The notes beneath the pieces were generated by a model that did not search any database, was not told the DNA's origin, and saw nothing but the letters and a program-made list of their open reading frames with translations. Position numbers and translations under genes: made by a program. A stretch of DNA of 64,000 nt from assembly GCF_016901015.1 (NCBI RefSeq), contig NZ_JAFEUP010000003.1, forward strand, positions 372,001-436,000. The letters run 5' to 3'. Below, piece after piece: positions 8,665 to 18,385 of the stretch (positions are counted from its first letter, which is position 1; each line of letters begins with the position of its first letter). The DNA is from Zestomonas insulae (lineage in GTDB: Bacteria; Pseudomonadota; Gammaproteobacteria; Pseudomonadales; Pseudomonadaceae).

Positions 8665-10011
8665 TCAGGGGGACCGGGAAAACCAGGCATCGTCGCGACT
8701 CAGGCGCCAGGCGAGGCCGCCCAGGCTGAGTCCGCGGATCAGCATAAAGCACAGAAACGCCAGCCACAGGCCATGATTGCCGAGGCCCTGCAGCCACCAG
8801 CCGAGCGGCAGCGCCAGGGCCACGGCGATCAGCATGGCGTCGCGCATCTCGCGGGCGCGGGTGGCGCCGATGAACAGGCCGTCGAGCAGGTAGCTGGCCA
8901 TCGCCACCGGCGGCAGCACGGCCAGGTACGGCAGGTACACATAGGCCACCATACGCACCGCGGCGATGTCGCTCTGCAGGTCGATGAACAGCCGCCCGCC
9001 GAGCAGGAACAGCGCGGTGAAGGCCAGGCTGCCGAGCAGCGCCCACAGCCCGGTGACCGTCACCGCGCGGCGCAGGGCAAGGCGGTCGCCGGCGCCGATG
9101 GCGTGCCCGCACAGCGCTTCCATGGCGTGCGCCAGGCCATCCAGCGCGTAGGCGGTGATCAGCAGGCCGTTGAGCAGCAGCGCATTGGCCGCCACCGTGG
9201 CGTCGCCGAGGCGTGCGCCCTGCACGGTGAGCAGGAAGAACACCCCCTGCAGGGCCAGCGAGCGGATGAAGATGTCACGGTTCACCGCCAGCAGCGGCCG
9301 CCAGTTGCTCCAGCGGCGCAGCGCCGGCCAGTCGAGTCGGCCCGGATGGCGACGCAGTGCGCTGCGCGTCAGCCACAGGCCGAGCAGCGCGCCGCTCCAT
9401 TCGGCGAGCACCGCGGCACGCGCCGCGCCGACCACGCCCCAGTCCAGGCCGAGGACGAACCACAGCGACAGCGCGGCGTTCAGCAGGTTTGTGGTGAGCA
9501 GAATGGCCAGCGGCGCGCGGGCGTTCTGGTTGCCGAGGAACCAGCCGACCAGCGCGTAGTTGGCCAGCGCGCCGGGCAGGCCGAACAGGCGGGTGTGGAA
9601 GAACTCGCGGGTCAGGCTGTCCAGCGCGCTGGAAGGGTTCATCAGGCCGAGGGCGAAGCCGGAGAACGGCAGGGCCAGCGCGCCGAGCAGCAGTGCCAGA
9701 CCGAGGGCGAGGAGCAGCCCCTGCAGCAGCACCTGGCGAAGTGCGCTGCCGTCGCCGCGGCCGGCAGCCTGGGCGGCGAAGCCGGTGGTGCCCATGCGTA
9801 GGAAGCCGAGGATGCCGGCGAGCAGGGTGTAGAGCATGCCGCCGACCGCCACCGCGCCGAGTTGGTGGGCGTGCGGCAGGTGGCCGACCACCGCGCTGTC
9901 GACCAACGCCACCAGCGGGATCGACAGGTTGGAGAGAATCATCGGCAGCGCCAGCGCCCACACCTTGTGGTGGGTCGGGCGGTGCCGCCAGGCGTCGTGG
10001 ATCGAGGACAT
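8665..10011 (-). CDS. dinF: DinF-type MATE family efflux transporter
   Basis: A 448-residue, 12-helix inner-membrane cation/drug antiporter. The N-terminus KVWALALPMILSNLSIP and VDSAVVGHL matches the DinF subgroup of MATE proteins closely. Two six-helix halves are apparent (about 15-220 and 240-440). DinF in E. coli lies beside lexA and is linked to oxidative and bile-salt stress; here it has no lexA neighbour and instead heads an operon with a GAF-GGDEF protein and DUF2214. The start at 10011 is behind AGGGAGTTGCGC. It is divergent from the alpha-2-macroglobulin gene, leaving about 160 bases for both promoters. Confidence 0.9.
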   Translation of the reverse strand: MSSIHDAWRHRPTHHKVWALALPMILSNLSIPLVALVDSAVVGHLPHAHQLGAVAVGGMLYTLLAGILGFLRMGTTGFAAQAAGRGDGSALRQVLLQGLLLALGLALLLGALALPFSGFALGLMNPSSALDSLTREFFHTRLFGLPGALANYALVGWFLGNQNARAPLAILLTTNLLNAALSLWFVLGLDWGVVGAARAAVLAEWSGALLGLWLTRSALRRHPGRLDWPALRRWSNWRPLLAVNRDIFIRSLALQGVFFLLTVQGARLGDATVAANALLLNGLLITAYALDGLAHAMEALCGHAIGAGDRLALRRAVTVTGLWALLGSLAFTALFLLGGRLFIDLQSDIAAVRMVAYVYLPYLAVLPPVAMASYLLDGLFIGATRAREMRDAMLIAVALALPLGWWLQGLGNHGLWLAFLCFMLIRGLSLGGLAWRLSRDDAWFSRSP

Positions 10012-10173
10012 GCGCAACTCCCTGCGAGGCCGCCAGTGTAATGAGAAGGGCGGGCGTTCTCCTATTCCTGGTTGGGCCGCGCCCGCGTCCAGACAGCGCG
10101 GCGCAGGCCACATCGCCGCGCCCCGCGAGCGGCTATAGTTGCCGCTTCGCCCCACCCACTCAGGGAGTTTGTG

Positions 10174-13100
10174 ATGCCGTACAAGGGATTGTGCCTGGCC
10201 CTCGCGTTCGTGTTGCTCGGTGCCTGCGACTCGTCCACCGACAGCCCGAAAACCGCCACGCCGGCGCCGGCCGCCAGCGCCGAACAGGCCCGCCCGGCGG
10301 CGGATGCCAAGGCCCTGGCGCAGCGCTACGCCGGCCGCGAGCTGGAGGTGGTGGACGTCTCGGAAGTGCAGCTCGACGGCGCCAGCGCGCTGTCGGTGAG
10401 CTTCTCGGTGCCGCTCGATCCGGAGCAGAGCCTCGTCGATCGCCTGCACCTGGTCGACAGCAAGGACGGCAAGGTCGACGGCGCCTGGGAACTGGCCGAC
10501 AACCTGATGGAGGTGCGCCTGCGTCACCTCGAGCCGCGCCGCAAGCTGGTGTTCACCGCCGACGCCGGGCTGCGCGCGGTGAACGGCCAGGCGTTGGCCA
10601 AGGAACACGTGGCGCGCCTGGAAACCCGCGACCTGCAGGCCAGCGTCGGCTTCGCCAGTCGTGGCTCGCTGCTGCCGACCCGGCTCGCCGAAGGCCTGCC
10701 GGTGATCGCCCTGAACGTCGACAAGGTCAACGTCGAGTTCTTCCGCATCAAGCCGCAGGCGCTGCCGGCCTTCCTCAGCCGCTGGGGACGCAGCAGCGCC
10801 CTGGACACCTGGGAGGCGCGCGAGCTGCTGCCGATGGCCGAACTGGTCTACGGCGGCCGCTTCGACCTGAATCCGGCGCGCAACACCCGCGAGACCCTGC
10901 TGCTGCCGATCGCCGGCCTGGAACCGCTGAAACAGCCCGGGGTGTACCTGGCGGTGCTCCGCGAAGCCGGCAGCTATGCCTATTCGCAGCCGGCCACGTT
11001 GTTCAGCCTGAGCGACATCGGCCTGTCCGCGCACCGCTACCGCGACCGACTCGACGTGTTCACCCAGGCCCTGGAAGGTGGCAAGGCGCTGGCCGACATC
11101 GAACTGGAAATCCTCGACGACGCCGGGCGCAGCCTGGCCAGCGGCAAGACCGATGGCGCCGGCCACGCCGAGCTGCCGCTGCCGGCCAAGGCCGACCTGC
11201 TGTTGGCCCGCCAGGACGGGCAGACCAGCCTGCTGCGCCTGTCCGGCGCGGCGCTCGATCTTGCCGAGTTCGACATCGCCGGGCCGCAGGCGCACCCGCT
11301 GCAGTTCTTCGTGTTCGGCCCGCGCGACCTGTACCGGCCGGGCGAGACGGTGCTGCTCAACGGCCTGCTGCGCGACGCCGACGGCCGCGCGGTCAAGGCG
11401 CAGCCGATCAATGTCGAAGTGCGCCGCCCCGACGAGCAGGTCAGCCGCAAGTTCGTCTGGAGCGCCGACGCCAACGGCCTCTACCAGTACCCGCTGGAGA
11501 TCGCCAAGGAGGCGCCGACCGGCAAGTGGCAGCTACTCCTCGACCTCGGTGACGGCAAGCCGCAGCTCTATGAATTCCTCGTCGAGGACTTCCTGCCCGA
11601 ACGCCTGGCCCTGGAACTCAAGGGCAGCGCCACGCCGCTGCTGCCGAGCGACAACCCGCAGTTTCAGGTCAACGGCCGCTACCTGTACGGCGCGCCGGCC
11701 TCCGGCAACCGCCTGACCGGGCAGCTCTACGTGCGTCCGTTGCGCGACGCGGTGGCCGGGTTACCTGGTTACCAGTTCGGCTCGGTGACCGAGGAGGAAC
11801 TCAGCCAGGACCTCGACCTCGATGAAGTCAGCCTGGACGCCGAAGGCAACGTGACCCTCGACGTGGAGAGCAAGTGGGAGGGCGCCAAGTCGCCGCTCAA
11901 ACTGATCCTCCAGGCCAGCCTGCAGGAGTCCGGTGGCCGGCCGATCACCCGCCGCCTGGTGCAGCCGGTGTGGCCGGCCGAGCGGTTGCCGGGGGTGCGC
12001 GGGCTGTTCGACGGCGACTCGGTGGACGCCGACGGCCTCGCCGAGTTCGAGCTGCTGCTCGCCGACCCCGACGGCAACAAGCTGGCGGCCGACGAGCTCA
12101 AGGTGCGCCTGGTCCGCGAGCGTCGCGACTACTACTGGAACTACTCGGAGAGCGACGGCTGGAGCTACCACTACAACGAGAAGTACCTGCAGCTCAGCGA
12201 GGAGACGGTGAAAGTCGCCGCAGGCGGCACCGCCAAGGTCGGCTTCCCGGTCGAGTGGGGCCCGTATCGCATCGAGGTCGAGGACCCGCAGACCAAACTG
12301 GTCAGCAGCCTGCGCTTCTGGGCCGGCTACCGCTGGCAGGACAACGCCGAAGGCGGCGCGGTGCGTCCCGACCAGGTCAAGCTGGCACTGGACAAGCCGG
12401 CCTACCAGGACGGCGACACCGCCAAGGTCACGGTCACCCCGCCGACTGCCGGCAACGGCTACCTGCTGGTCGAGTCCAGCGAAGGGCCGCTGTGGTGGCA
12501 GCCGATCGAGGTGCCGGCCGAGGGCAAGAGCTTCGAAATTCCGATCGCCAAGGACTGGGCGCGCCACGACCTGTACGTCAGCGCGCTGGTGATCCGGCCC
12601 GGCGAGCGCAAGGCCAACGTCACCCCGAAACGGGCGGTCGGCCTGCTGCACCTGCCGCTGCAGCGCGCCGAGCGCAAGCTGGCGCTGAGCCTGCTGGCGC
12701 CGGAGAAGATGCGCCCCAAACAGCCGCTCAAGGTCCGTGTGCAGGCCCGCGACGCCAGCGGCGCACCGGCGCGCGAGGCGCATGTGCTGGTCGCCGCCGT
12801 GGACGTCGGCATCCTCAACATCACCGAGTACCCGACCCCCGATCCGTTCGCCGCACTGTTCGGCCGCAAGGCCTATGGCGCTGACCAGCTGGACGTCTAC
12901 GGCCAGCTGATCGAGGCCGGTCAGGGCCGCCTGGCCAGCCTGGCCTTCGGTGGCGACGCGGCGCTGGCCGGCGGTGGCAAGCGCCCGGACACCAGCGTGA
13001 CGATCGTCGCCCTGCAGAGCCAGGCGCTGACCCTCGACGCCCAGGGGGAGGGCGAGGTCAGCCTGGACATCCCCGACTTCAACGGCGAGCTGCGCCTGAT

Positions 13101-15078
13101 GGCGCAGGTATGGACCGACGATCACTACGGCATGGCCGAGGCCAAGACGGTGGTCGCCGCGCCGCTGATCGCCGAGCTGTCAGCACCGCGCTTCCTCGCC
13201 GGAGGCGATGAAACCAGCCTCGCCCTGGACCTCAGCAACCTCACCGAACAGGCCCAGCAGCTCGACGTGCAGCTCAGCGCCAGCGGTCAACTGAGCCTCA
13301 CCGAGAGCAACGGCGAACAGACCGTGCCGCTGCAACTGGCGCCGGGGCAGCGCACCACCCTGCACATTCCGGTGCGCGCGGTCGGTGGCTACGGCCAGGG
13401 CCGGCTGGCGGTGCGGGTCAACGGCTTGCAACTGCCCGGCGAAAACCTCGGCAGCTACAGTCGCGAGTGGAGCCTGGGCATTCGCCCGGCCTACCCGGCG
13501 CAGCTGAAGAGCTTCCGCGCGGTGCTCAAGGACCAGCCGTGGAGCCTGCCCGGCGATGCGCTGGACGGCCTCGAGCCGGCCGGTCGCGAGGCGCTGCTGC
13601 AGCTCTCCAGCCGTCCGCCGCTGAACCTCGCCGAGCAGATTCGCAAGCTGGAAAGCTACCCCTACGGCTGCCTCGAGCAGACCACCAGCGGCCTCTATCC
13701 GAGCCTCTACGCCGACGCCGCCAGCCTGCAGCGCCTCGGCATCCAGGGCGAGGACGACGCCACGCGGCGGCGCAAGATCGAGCTGGGCATCGAACGCCTG
13801 CTCGGCATGCAGCGTTACAACGGCAGCTTCGCCCTGTGGAGCGCCGACGGCGAGGAGGAGTACTGGCTGACTGCCTACGTCACCGATTTCCTCCTGCGCG
13901 CCCGCGAGCAGGGCTTTGCCGTACCGGCCGAGGCGCTGAAGAAGGCCAGCGACCGGCTGCTGCGCTACCTGCAGGAACGCAGCCTGATCGAGGTCGGTTA
14001 CAGCGACGACAGCGACCACACCCGCTTCGCCGTGCAGGCCTACGCCGGCTACGTGCTTGCGCGCAGCCAGCAGGCGCCGCTCGGCGCGCTGCGCAGCCTG
14101 TACGAGCGCCGTGTCGACGCCGAGTCGGGCCTGCCGCTGGTGCAGCTGTCGGTGGCGCTGCAGAAGATGGGCGACCAGCCGCGCGCCGACGATGTGCTCT
14201 CCGCCGGTCTGGCGCGGGTGCGCGACAACGACAAGTGGCTGGGCGACTACGGCAGCCCGCTGCGCGATCAGGCGCTGTTGCTGGCGCTGCTCGAGGAGCA
14301 CGACCTGGCCGCCGGGCACCGCGAGGAACGCCTGTTCGGCCTCGCCGACGAGCTGGCCGGACGTCCCTATCTGTCGACCCAGGAGCGCAACGCGCTGTTC
14401 CTCGCCGGCCGTGGCCTGCTCGGCAAGCCGGAAGGCGCCTGGCGCGCCGAGCTCAGCGTGGCCGGCCAGGCGCGCGAGCTGGACAACGCCAACGCCGGGG
14501 TGAAGCTGGAGGGTGACGGCCTGGCCGTGCCGCTCAGCGTGCACAACCTCGGCGACGCGGCGCTGTACCAGCAGCTGAACATCTCCGGTTACCCGACCAG
14601 CGCGCCGCCGGCCGGCGGCGACAACCTGAGCATTCGCCGCGAATACCTCGGCCTGGACGGCGAGCCGCTGGCGCTCGACGGGCTGGCCAGCGGAGAGCTG
14701 GTGCTGGTGCACATCGCCCTGGAAGCCAAGCAGCGGGTGCCCGACGCGCTGGTGGTCGACCTGCTGCCGGCCGGCCTCGAGCTGGAGAACCAGAACCTCG
14801 CGCAGAGCGCCGCCAGCCTCGACGACGCCAGCGCTGCGGTGAAGGAGTGGAAGCGCTCGATGGAGAACGCCAGCATCAAGCACCAGGAATACCGCGACGA
14901 CCGTTACGTCGCCGCGCTGGACGTCGGCAGCTACGACACCACTCACCTGCTGTACCTGGCCCGCGCCGTCACCCCCGGCAGCTATCGCGTGCCGCCGCCG
15001 CAAGTGGAGTCGATGTACCGGCCGAACTGGCAGGCGGTCGGCGCCGCGCCGGCGCAGTTGGTGGTGAAGGGCCGCTGA
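10174..15078 (+). CDS. yfhM: Alpha-2-macroglobulin family lipoprotein (YfhM type, thioester-containing)
   Basis: A 1634-residue protease trap thought to guard the periplasm. The signal peptide ends in the lipobox LGAC (Cys18), with Asp at +2, which would favour retention at the inner membrane. A long series of macroglobulin domains follows, and the thioester motif CLEQ is intact (Cys1166 in YPYGCLEQTTSG), separating it from the thioester-less YfaS/MagD type. Length and organisation match E. coli YfhM (about 1650). The ATG at 10174 sits behind CAGGGAGTTTG; a GTG one codon earlier is possible. pbpC follows after two small genes; in E. coli and many bacteria yfhM and pbpC are adjacent, suggesting defence of the cell when peptidoglycan is breached. 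Confidence 0.93.
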   Translation: MPYKGLCLALAFVLLGACDSSTDSPKTATPAPAASAEQARPAADAKALAQRYAGRELEVVDVSEVQLDGASALSVSFSVPLDPEQSLVDRLHLVDSKDGKVDGAWELADNLMEVRLRHLEPRRKLVFTADAGLRAVNGQALAKEHVARLETRDLQASVGFASRGSLLPTRLAEGLPVIALNVDKVNVEFFRIKPQALPAFLSRWGRSSALDTWEARELLPMAELVYGGRFDLNPARNTRETLLLPIAGLEPLKQPGVYLAVLREAGSYAYSQPATLFSLSDIGLSAHRYRDRLDVFTQALEGGKALADIELEILDDAGRSLASGKTDGAGHAELPLPAKADLLLARQDGQTSLLRLSGAALDLAEFDIAGPQAHPLQFFVFGPRDLYRPGETVLLNGLLRDADGRAVKAQPINVEVRRPDEQVSRKFVWSADANGLYQYPLEIAKEAPTGKWQLLLDLGDGKPQLYEFLVEDFLPERLALELKGSATPLLPSDNPQFQVNGRYLYGAPASGNRLTGQLYVRPLRDAVAGLPGYQFGSVTEEELSQDLDLDEVSLDAEGNVTLDVESKWEGAKSPLKLILQASLQESGGRPITRRLVQPVWPAERLPGVRGLFDGDSVDADGLAEFELLLADPDGNKLAADELKVRLVRERRDYYWNYSESDGWSYHYNEKYLQLSEETVKVAAGGTAKVGFPVEWGPYRIEVEDPQTKLVSSLRFWAGYRWQDNAEGGAVRPDQVKLALDKPAYQDGDTAKVTVTPPTAGNGYLLVESSEGPLWWQPIEVPAEGKSFEIPIAKDWARHDLYVSALVIRPGERKANVTPKRAVGLLHLPLQRAERKLALSLLAPEKMRPKQPLKVRVQARDASGAPAREAHVLVAAVDVGILNITEYPTPDPFAALFGRKAYGADQLDVYGQLIEAGQGRLASLAFGGDAALAGGGKRPDTSVTIVALQSQALTLDAQGEGEVSLDIPDFNGELRLMAQVWTDDHYGMAEAKTVVAAPLIAELSAPRFLAGGDETSLALDLSNLTEQAQQLDVQLSASGQLSLTESNGEQTVPLQLAPGQRTTLHIPVRAVGGYGQGRLAVRVNGLQLPGENLGSYSREWSLGIRPAYPAQLKSFRAVLKDQPWSLPGDALDGLEPAGREALLQLSSRPPLNLAEQIRKLESYPYGCLEQTTSGLYPSLYADAASLQRLGIQGEDDATRRRKIELGIERLLGMQRYNGSFALWSADGEEEYWLTAYVTDFLLRAREQGFAVPAEALKKASDRLLRYLQERSLIEVGYSDDSDHTRFAVQAYAGYVLARSQQAPLGALRSLYERRVDAESGLPLVQLSVALQKMGDQPRADDVLSAGLARVRDNDKWLGDYGSPLRDQALLLALLEEHDLAAGHREERLFGLADELAGRPYLSTQERNALFLAGRGLLGKPEGAWRAELSVAGQARELDNANAGVKLEGDGLAVPLSVHNLGDAALYQQLNISGYPTSAPPAGGDNLSIRREYLGLDGEPLALDGLASGELVLVHIALEAKQRVPDALVVDLLPAGLELENQNLAQSAASLDDASAAVKEWKRSMENASIKHQEYRDDRYVAALDVGSYDTTHLLYLARAVTPGSYRVPPPQVESMYRPNWQAVGAAPAQLVVKGR

Positions 15079-15081
15079 TAG

Positions 15082-15127
15082 CGTTCCCCCGACCCTCTCT
15101 CATGGATGGGAGAGGGCGAGGGGAGGG
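15082..15127 (+). repeat. CCCTCTC-type palindromic intergenic repeat
   Basis: ACCCTCTCTCATGGATGGGAGAGGGCGAGGG just after yfhM forms a GC-rich hairpin. Related hairpins built on CCCTCTCCC and GGGAGAGGG occur at 32643 and 48815. It may work as a terminator-like or attenuating element, although no T-run follows. Confidence 0.5.
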
Positions 15128-15134
15128 CCTCCGC

Positions 15135-15428
15135 TCAGCCAATCAACAGACTGAGCACCCACAGGCCGATCAGCAGCACGATGACGCCGTAGACGATCGA
15201 GCCGCGCAGGAAGGCGCGTAGCGCGCTGACCAGTAGCAGCAGGCCGACGATCAGGGCGAGGATGCTCAGCAGGGTCGGGTCCATGCCCAGCGAGCGGGCC
15301 AGGCCGTCGAGGAAGTTGGCGCCGGCGCGGCCGAGCATGGCGAAGAAGCTGCCGAGGCCTTCGACGATGAAGCGGATGATCGCGCCGAGGGTTTCGCCGA
15401 GCCATTCAAAAAAGCTTTCTGCGCGCAT
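15135..15428 (-). CDS. Small two-helix membrane protein, unknown function
   Basis: A 97-residue protein. An amphipathic N-terminal part (RAESFFEWLGETLGAIIRFIVEGLG) is followed by two membrane helices (about 52-72 and 77-96). No domain I recognise. It points against yfhM and is divergent from the GNAT gene, sitting inside the otherwise conserved yfhM-pbpC pairing. The ATG at 15428 is behind AAGGACGG, a better start than the in-frame codons upstream. Confidence 0.7.
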   Translation of the reverse strand: MRAESFFEWLGETLGAIIRFIVEGLGSFFAMLGRAGANFLDGLARSLGMDPTLLSILALIVGLLLLVSALRAFLRGSIVYGVIVLLIGLWVLSLLIG

Positions 15429-15510
15429 CGTATCCGTCCTTAAAATCGCGATACCCATTGGGCCACTCGTGTTCACCGCGAGTTCCCTAACCGCTTCGCT
15501 GGAGTCCCCC

Positions 15511-16014
15511 ATGTCCTGGCAACACCGCCTGGCCACCCGTGCCGACCTGCCGCGCATCGTCGCGATCTACAACTCGACCGTCGCCTCGCGGATGGTCACC
15601 GCCGACCTCGAACCGGTCAGTGTGGAGAGTCGCGAATCCTGGTTTGCCGAACACCAGCCCGAGCGGCGCCCGCTGTGGGTGGTCGAGCGTGACGACGCGA
15701 TCGCCGGCTGGCTGAGCTTCTCCGACTTCTACGGCCGCCCGGCCTACGGGCGCACCGCCGAGCTGAGCATCTATCTGGACGAAGCCGTTCGCGGCCAGGG
15801 CCTCGGTCGCCACCTGTTGCAACTGGCCATCGACGCCGCGCCGGGAGTCGGCCTGGACACCCTGTTGGGCTTCATCTTTGGCCACAACCAGGCCAGCCTA
15901 GCGCTGTTCGAGCGCTTCGGTTTCGCCCGCTGGGGTGAGCTGCCGCGGGTCGCGGTGCTCGATGGGGTGGAGCGCGACCTGATCATCGTCGGCCGCCGGC
16001 TGACGGACGCCTGA
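15511..16014 (+). CDS. GNAT family N-acetyltransferase (phosphinothricin acetyltransferase-like)
   Basis: A 167-residue single-domain GNAT enzyme that would acetylate a small amine with acetyl-CoA. It follows the PAT/MddA pattern: RLATRADLPRIVAIYNSTV at the start, WLSFSDFYGRPAY in the middle, then the acetyl-CoA loop VRGQGLGRHLL and GFIFGHNQASLALFERFGF. The family acts on phosphinothricin or methionine sulfone/sulfoximine; which substrate applies here is not known. Starts at 15511 behind CTGGAG. It ends five bases before the pbpC start, so cotranscription is likely. Confidence 0.88.
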   Translation: MSWQHRLATRADLPRIVAIYNSTVASRMVTADLEPVSVESRESWFAEHQPERRPLWVVERDDAIAGWLSFSDFYGRPAYGRTAELSIYLDEAVRGQGLGRHLLQLAIDAAPGVGLDTLLGFIFGHNQASLALFERFGFARWGELPRVAVLDGVERDLIIVGRRLTDA

Positions 16015-16018
16015 CGCG

Positions 16019-18373
16019 ATGCAGCTCCGCGCAGGGATGCGCGCGCTGGGCCGCCACCTGCGCCGGCCCTGGCTGGCCGCACCGTTGCTGTTGCTCGGCC
16101 TGCTGTGGGCCGGCGACCGGTTGTTCCCGCTGCCGTTGCCGGCCGATGACCTGGCCCGCGTGGTGCTCGCCGAGGACGGCACGCCGCTGTGGCGCTTCGC
16201 CGACAGCGACGGCGTGTGGCGCTACCCGGTGACCGCCGACGAGGTCTCGCCGTACTACCTGGAGGCGCTACTGACCTACGAGGATCGCTGGTTCTACCGC
16301 CATCCCGGGGTCAACCCGCTGGCCCTGGCGCGCGCTACCTGGCAGAACCTCAGCGGTGGCCGCGTGCTGTCCGGCGGCAGCACCCTGTCGATGCAGGTGG
16401 CGCGCTTGCTCGATCCGCACGCGCGCAGCCTGCCTGGCAAGCTCAAGCAGCTGTGGCGCACCGCGCAGCTGGAGTGGCACCTGTCCAAGGAGCAGATCCT
16501 CGCCCTGTACCTCAACCGCGCGCCGTTCGGCGGCACCCTGCAGGGCGTCGCGGCGGCCAGCTGGGCCTACCTCGGCAAGCCGCCCAGCCAGCTGACCCGC
16601 AGCGAGGCGGCGCTGCTCGCGGTGCTGCCGCAGGGCCCCAGTCGGTTACGTCCGGACCGCCATCCGGAACGCGCCCAGGCGGCGCGCGACAAGGTGCTCA
16701 AGCGCCTCGCCGCCTTCGGCGTGTGGCCGCAGCCGGCGGTCGACGAGGCGTTGCAGGAGCCGGTGCTGCTCGCCCCGCGCCAGGAGCCGCGGCTGGCGCC
16801 GTTGCTGGCGCGGCGCCTGAACCGGCCGGGCAGCCCGCCGCTGATCCGCACGCTGATCGACGCCCCGCTGCAGCGTCGCCTCGAGGACCTGCTGCTCGGC
16901 TGGCGCGCGCGCCTGCCGGCCTCCACCTCGGCGGCGATCCTGGTGGTCGAGGCGCAGAACATGGCGGTGCGCGCCTACCTCGGCTCGGTGGACCTCGGCG
17001 ACGCACGGCGCTTCGGCCATGTCGACATGGTCCAGGCGCTGCGCTCGCCGGGCTCGACGCTCAAACCGTTTCTCTACGGGCTGGCCCTGGACGGCGGCTT
17101 GATCCATTCCGAGTCGCTGCTGCAGGACGTGCCGCGCAGCTACGGCGACTACCGGCCGGGCAACTTCTCCAGTGGCTTCAGCGGCGCGGTGTCGGCCAGC
17201 GAGGCGCTGGCCACCTCGCTCAACCTGCCGGCCGTGCAGTTGCTCGAGGCCTACGGGCCTAAGCGCTTCGCCGGCGAACTGCGCAGCGCCGGTGTGCCGC
17301 TGAGCCTGCCGCCACTCGCCGAGCCGAATCTGGCCTTGATCCTGGGTGGCGCCGGCAGTCGCCTGGAAGACCTGGTCGGCGGCTACAGCGCCTTCGCCCG
17401 CGCCGGCAAGACCGCCCATCCGCGCCTGCAGGCGCAGGACACCCTGCAGGAGCGGCGCCTGCTGTCGCCCGGTGCAGCGTGGATCGTGCGGCGCATCCTC
17501 AGCGGCCAGGCGCGCCCGGACCGCGACCCGCGCGCGCAACTCAGCCCGCGCCCGGCGCTGGCCTGGAAGACCGGCACCAGCTACGGCTTTCGCGACGCCT
17601 GGGCAATCGGCGTCGGGCCGCGCTTCCTGATCGGCGTGTGGCTCGGGCGGCCCGACGGCACGCCGGTGCCGGGGCAGTTCGGCCTGGCCTCGGCGGCGCC
17701 GTTGCTGCTGCAGGTGCACGACCTGCTGGTCAACCGCGATGCCCAGCGCGGCTTCGCGCAGCCGCAGGACCCGGCGCCCGCCGGCGTCGGCGTGGCGGCG
17801 ATCTGCTGGCCGCTCGGCCAGCCGCTGGCCAAGGACGATCCCAACTGCCGGCGGCAGCGCTTCGCCTGGACCCTCGATGGCACCACGCCGCCGACCCTGC
17901 AGGGCGCCGATCAGCCGCTCGGCTTGGGCCTGCAGCAGAACCTCTGGCTCAGCGCCGCCGGACGCCGCGTCGATCCGACCTGCGCGGGCGCGCGCTTGCA
18001 GCAGCTGGTGTTTTGGCCGGCGGCGCTGGAGCCGTGGCTGCCGCGTCGCGAGCGGCGTGCCGCGCGACTGCCGGCGCTCGATGCCACCTGCCCGGCGCGC
18101 CAGGAACCGCTGCCGGCGCCGCTGTCGATTGTCGGCATCCGTCCCGGCGACCAGCTACGCCGCCCGGCGTCGAGTGCCGAGCCGCTGCGCCTGCAGCTTT
18201 CGGCGCTGGGCGGCAGCGGGCGGCGTTGGTGGTTTCTCAATGGCGTGCCGGTCGGCGAGACGCTGCCGGGCGAGAGCCTGACGCGCACCCTCGAAATGCT
18301 GGGGCGCTACCAGCTCAGCCTGCTCGACCAGAGCGGCGCCACGGCGCGCGTCGAGTTCCGCGTCGGCGACTGA
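16019..18373 (+). CDS. pbpC: Penicillin-binding protein 1C (transglycosylase/transpeptidase)
   Basis: A 784-residue bifunctional peptidoglycan synthase anchored by one N-terminal helix (about 18-36). The glycosyltransferase domain carries Glu88 in TYEDRWFYRHPG and GGSTLSMQ; the transpeptidase domain has Ser346-x-x-Lys349 (GSTLKP), the SLN motif and Lys517-Thr-Gly (KTGTSYGFRD); a PbpC-type C-terminal beta domain (about 680-784) ends the protein. All catalytic residues are present. E. coli PBP1C is a transglycosylase with limited transpeptidase activity. Its usual partner yfhM lies just upstream, here separated by two small genes. Confidence 0.94.
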   Translation: MQLRAGMRALGRHLRRPWLAAPLLLLGLLWAGDRLFPLPLPADDLARVVLAEDGTPLWRFADSDGVWRYPVTADEVSPYYLEALLTYEDRWFYRHPGVNPLALARATWQNLSGGRVLSGGSTLSMQVARLLDPHARSLPGKLKQLWRTAQLEWHLSKEQILALYLNRAPFGGTLQGVAAASWAYLGKPPSQLTRSEAALLAVLPQGPSRLRPDRHPERAQAARDKVLKRLAAFGVWPQPAVDEALQEPVLLAPRQEPRLAPLLARRLNRPGSPPLIRTLIDAPLQRRLEDLLLGWRARLPASTSAAILVVEAQNMAVRAYLGSVDLGDARRFGHVDMVQALRSPGSTLKPFLYGLALDGGLIHSESLLQDVPRSYGDYRPGNFSSGFSGAVSASEALATSLNLPAVQLLEAYGPKRFAGELRSAGVPLSLPPLAEPNLALILGGAGSRLEDLVGGYSAFARAGKTAHPRLQAQDTLQERRLLSPGAAWIVRRILSGQARPDRDPRAQLSPRPALAWKTGTSYGFRDAWAIGVGPRFLIGVWLGRPDGTPVPGQFGLASAAPLLLQVHDLLVNRDAQRGFAQPQDPAPAGVGVAAICWPLGQPLAKDDPNCRRQRFAWTLDGTTPPTLQGADQPLGLGLQQNLWLSAAGRRVDPTCAGARLQQLVFWPAALEPWLPRRERRAARLPALDATCPARQEPLPAPLSIVGIRPGDQLRRPASSAEPLRLQLSALGGSGRRWWFLNGVPVGETLPGESLTRTLEMLGRYQLSLLDQSGATARVEFRVGD

Positions 18374-18385
18374 GTGGGTTGCCGC

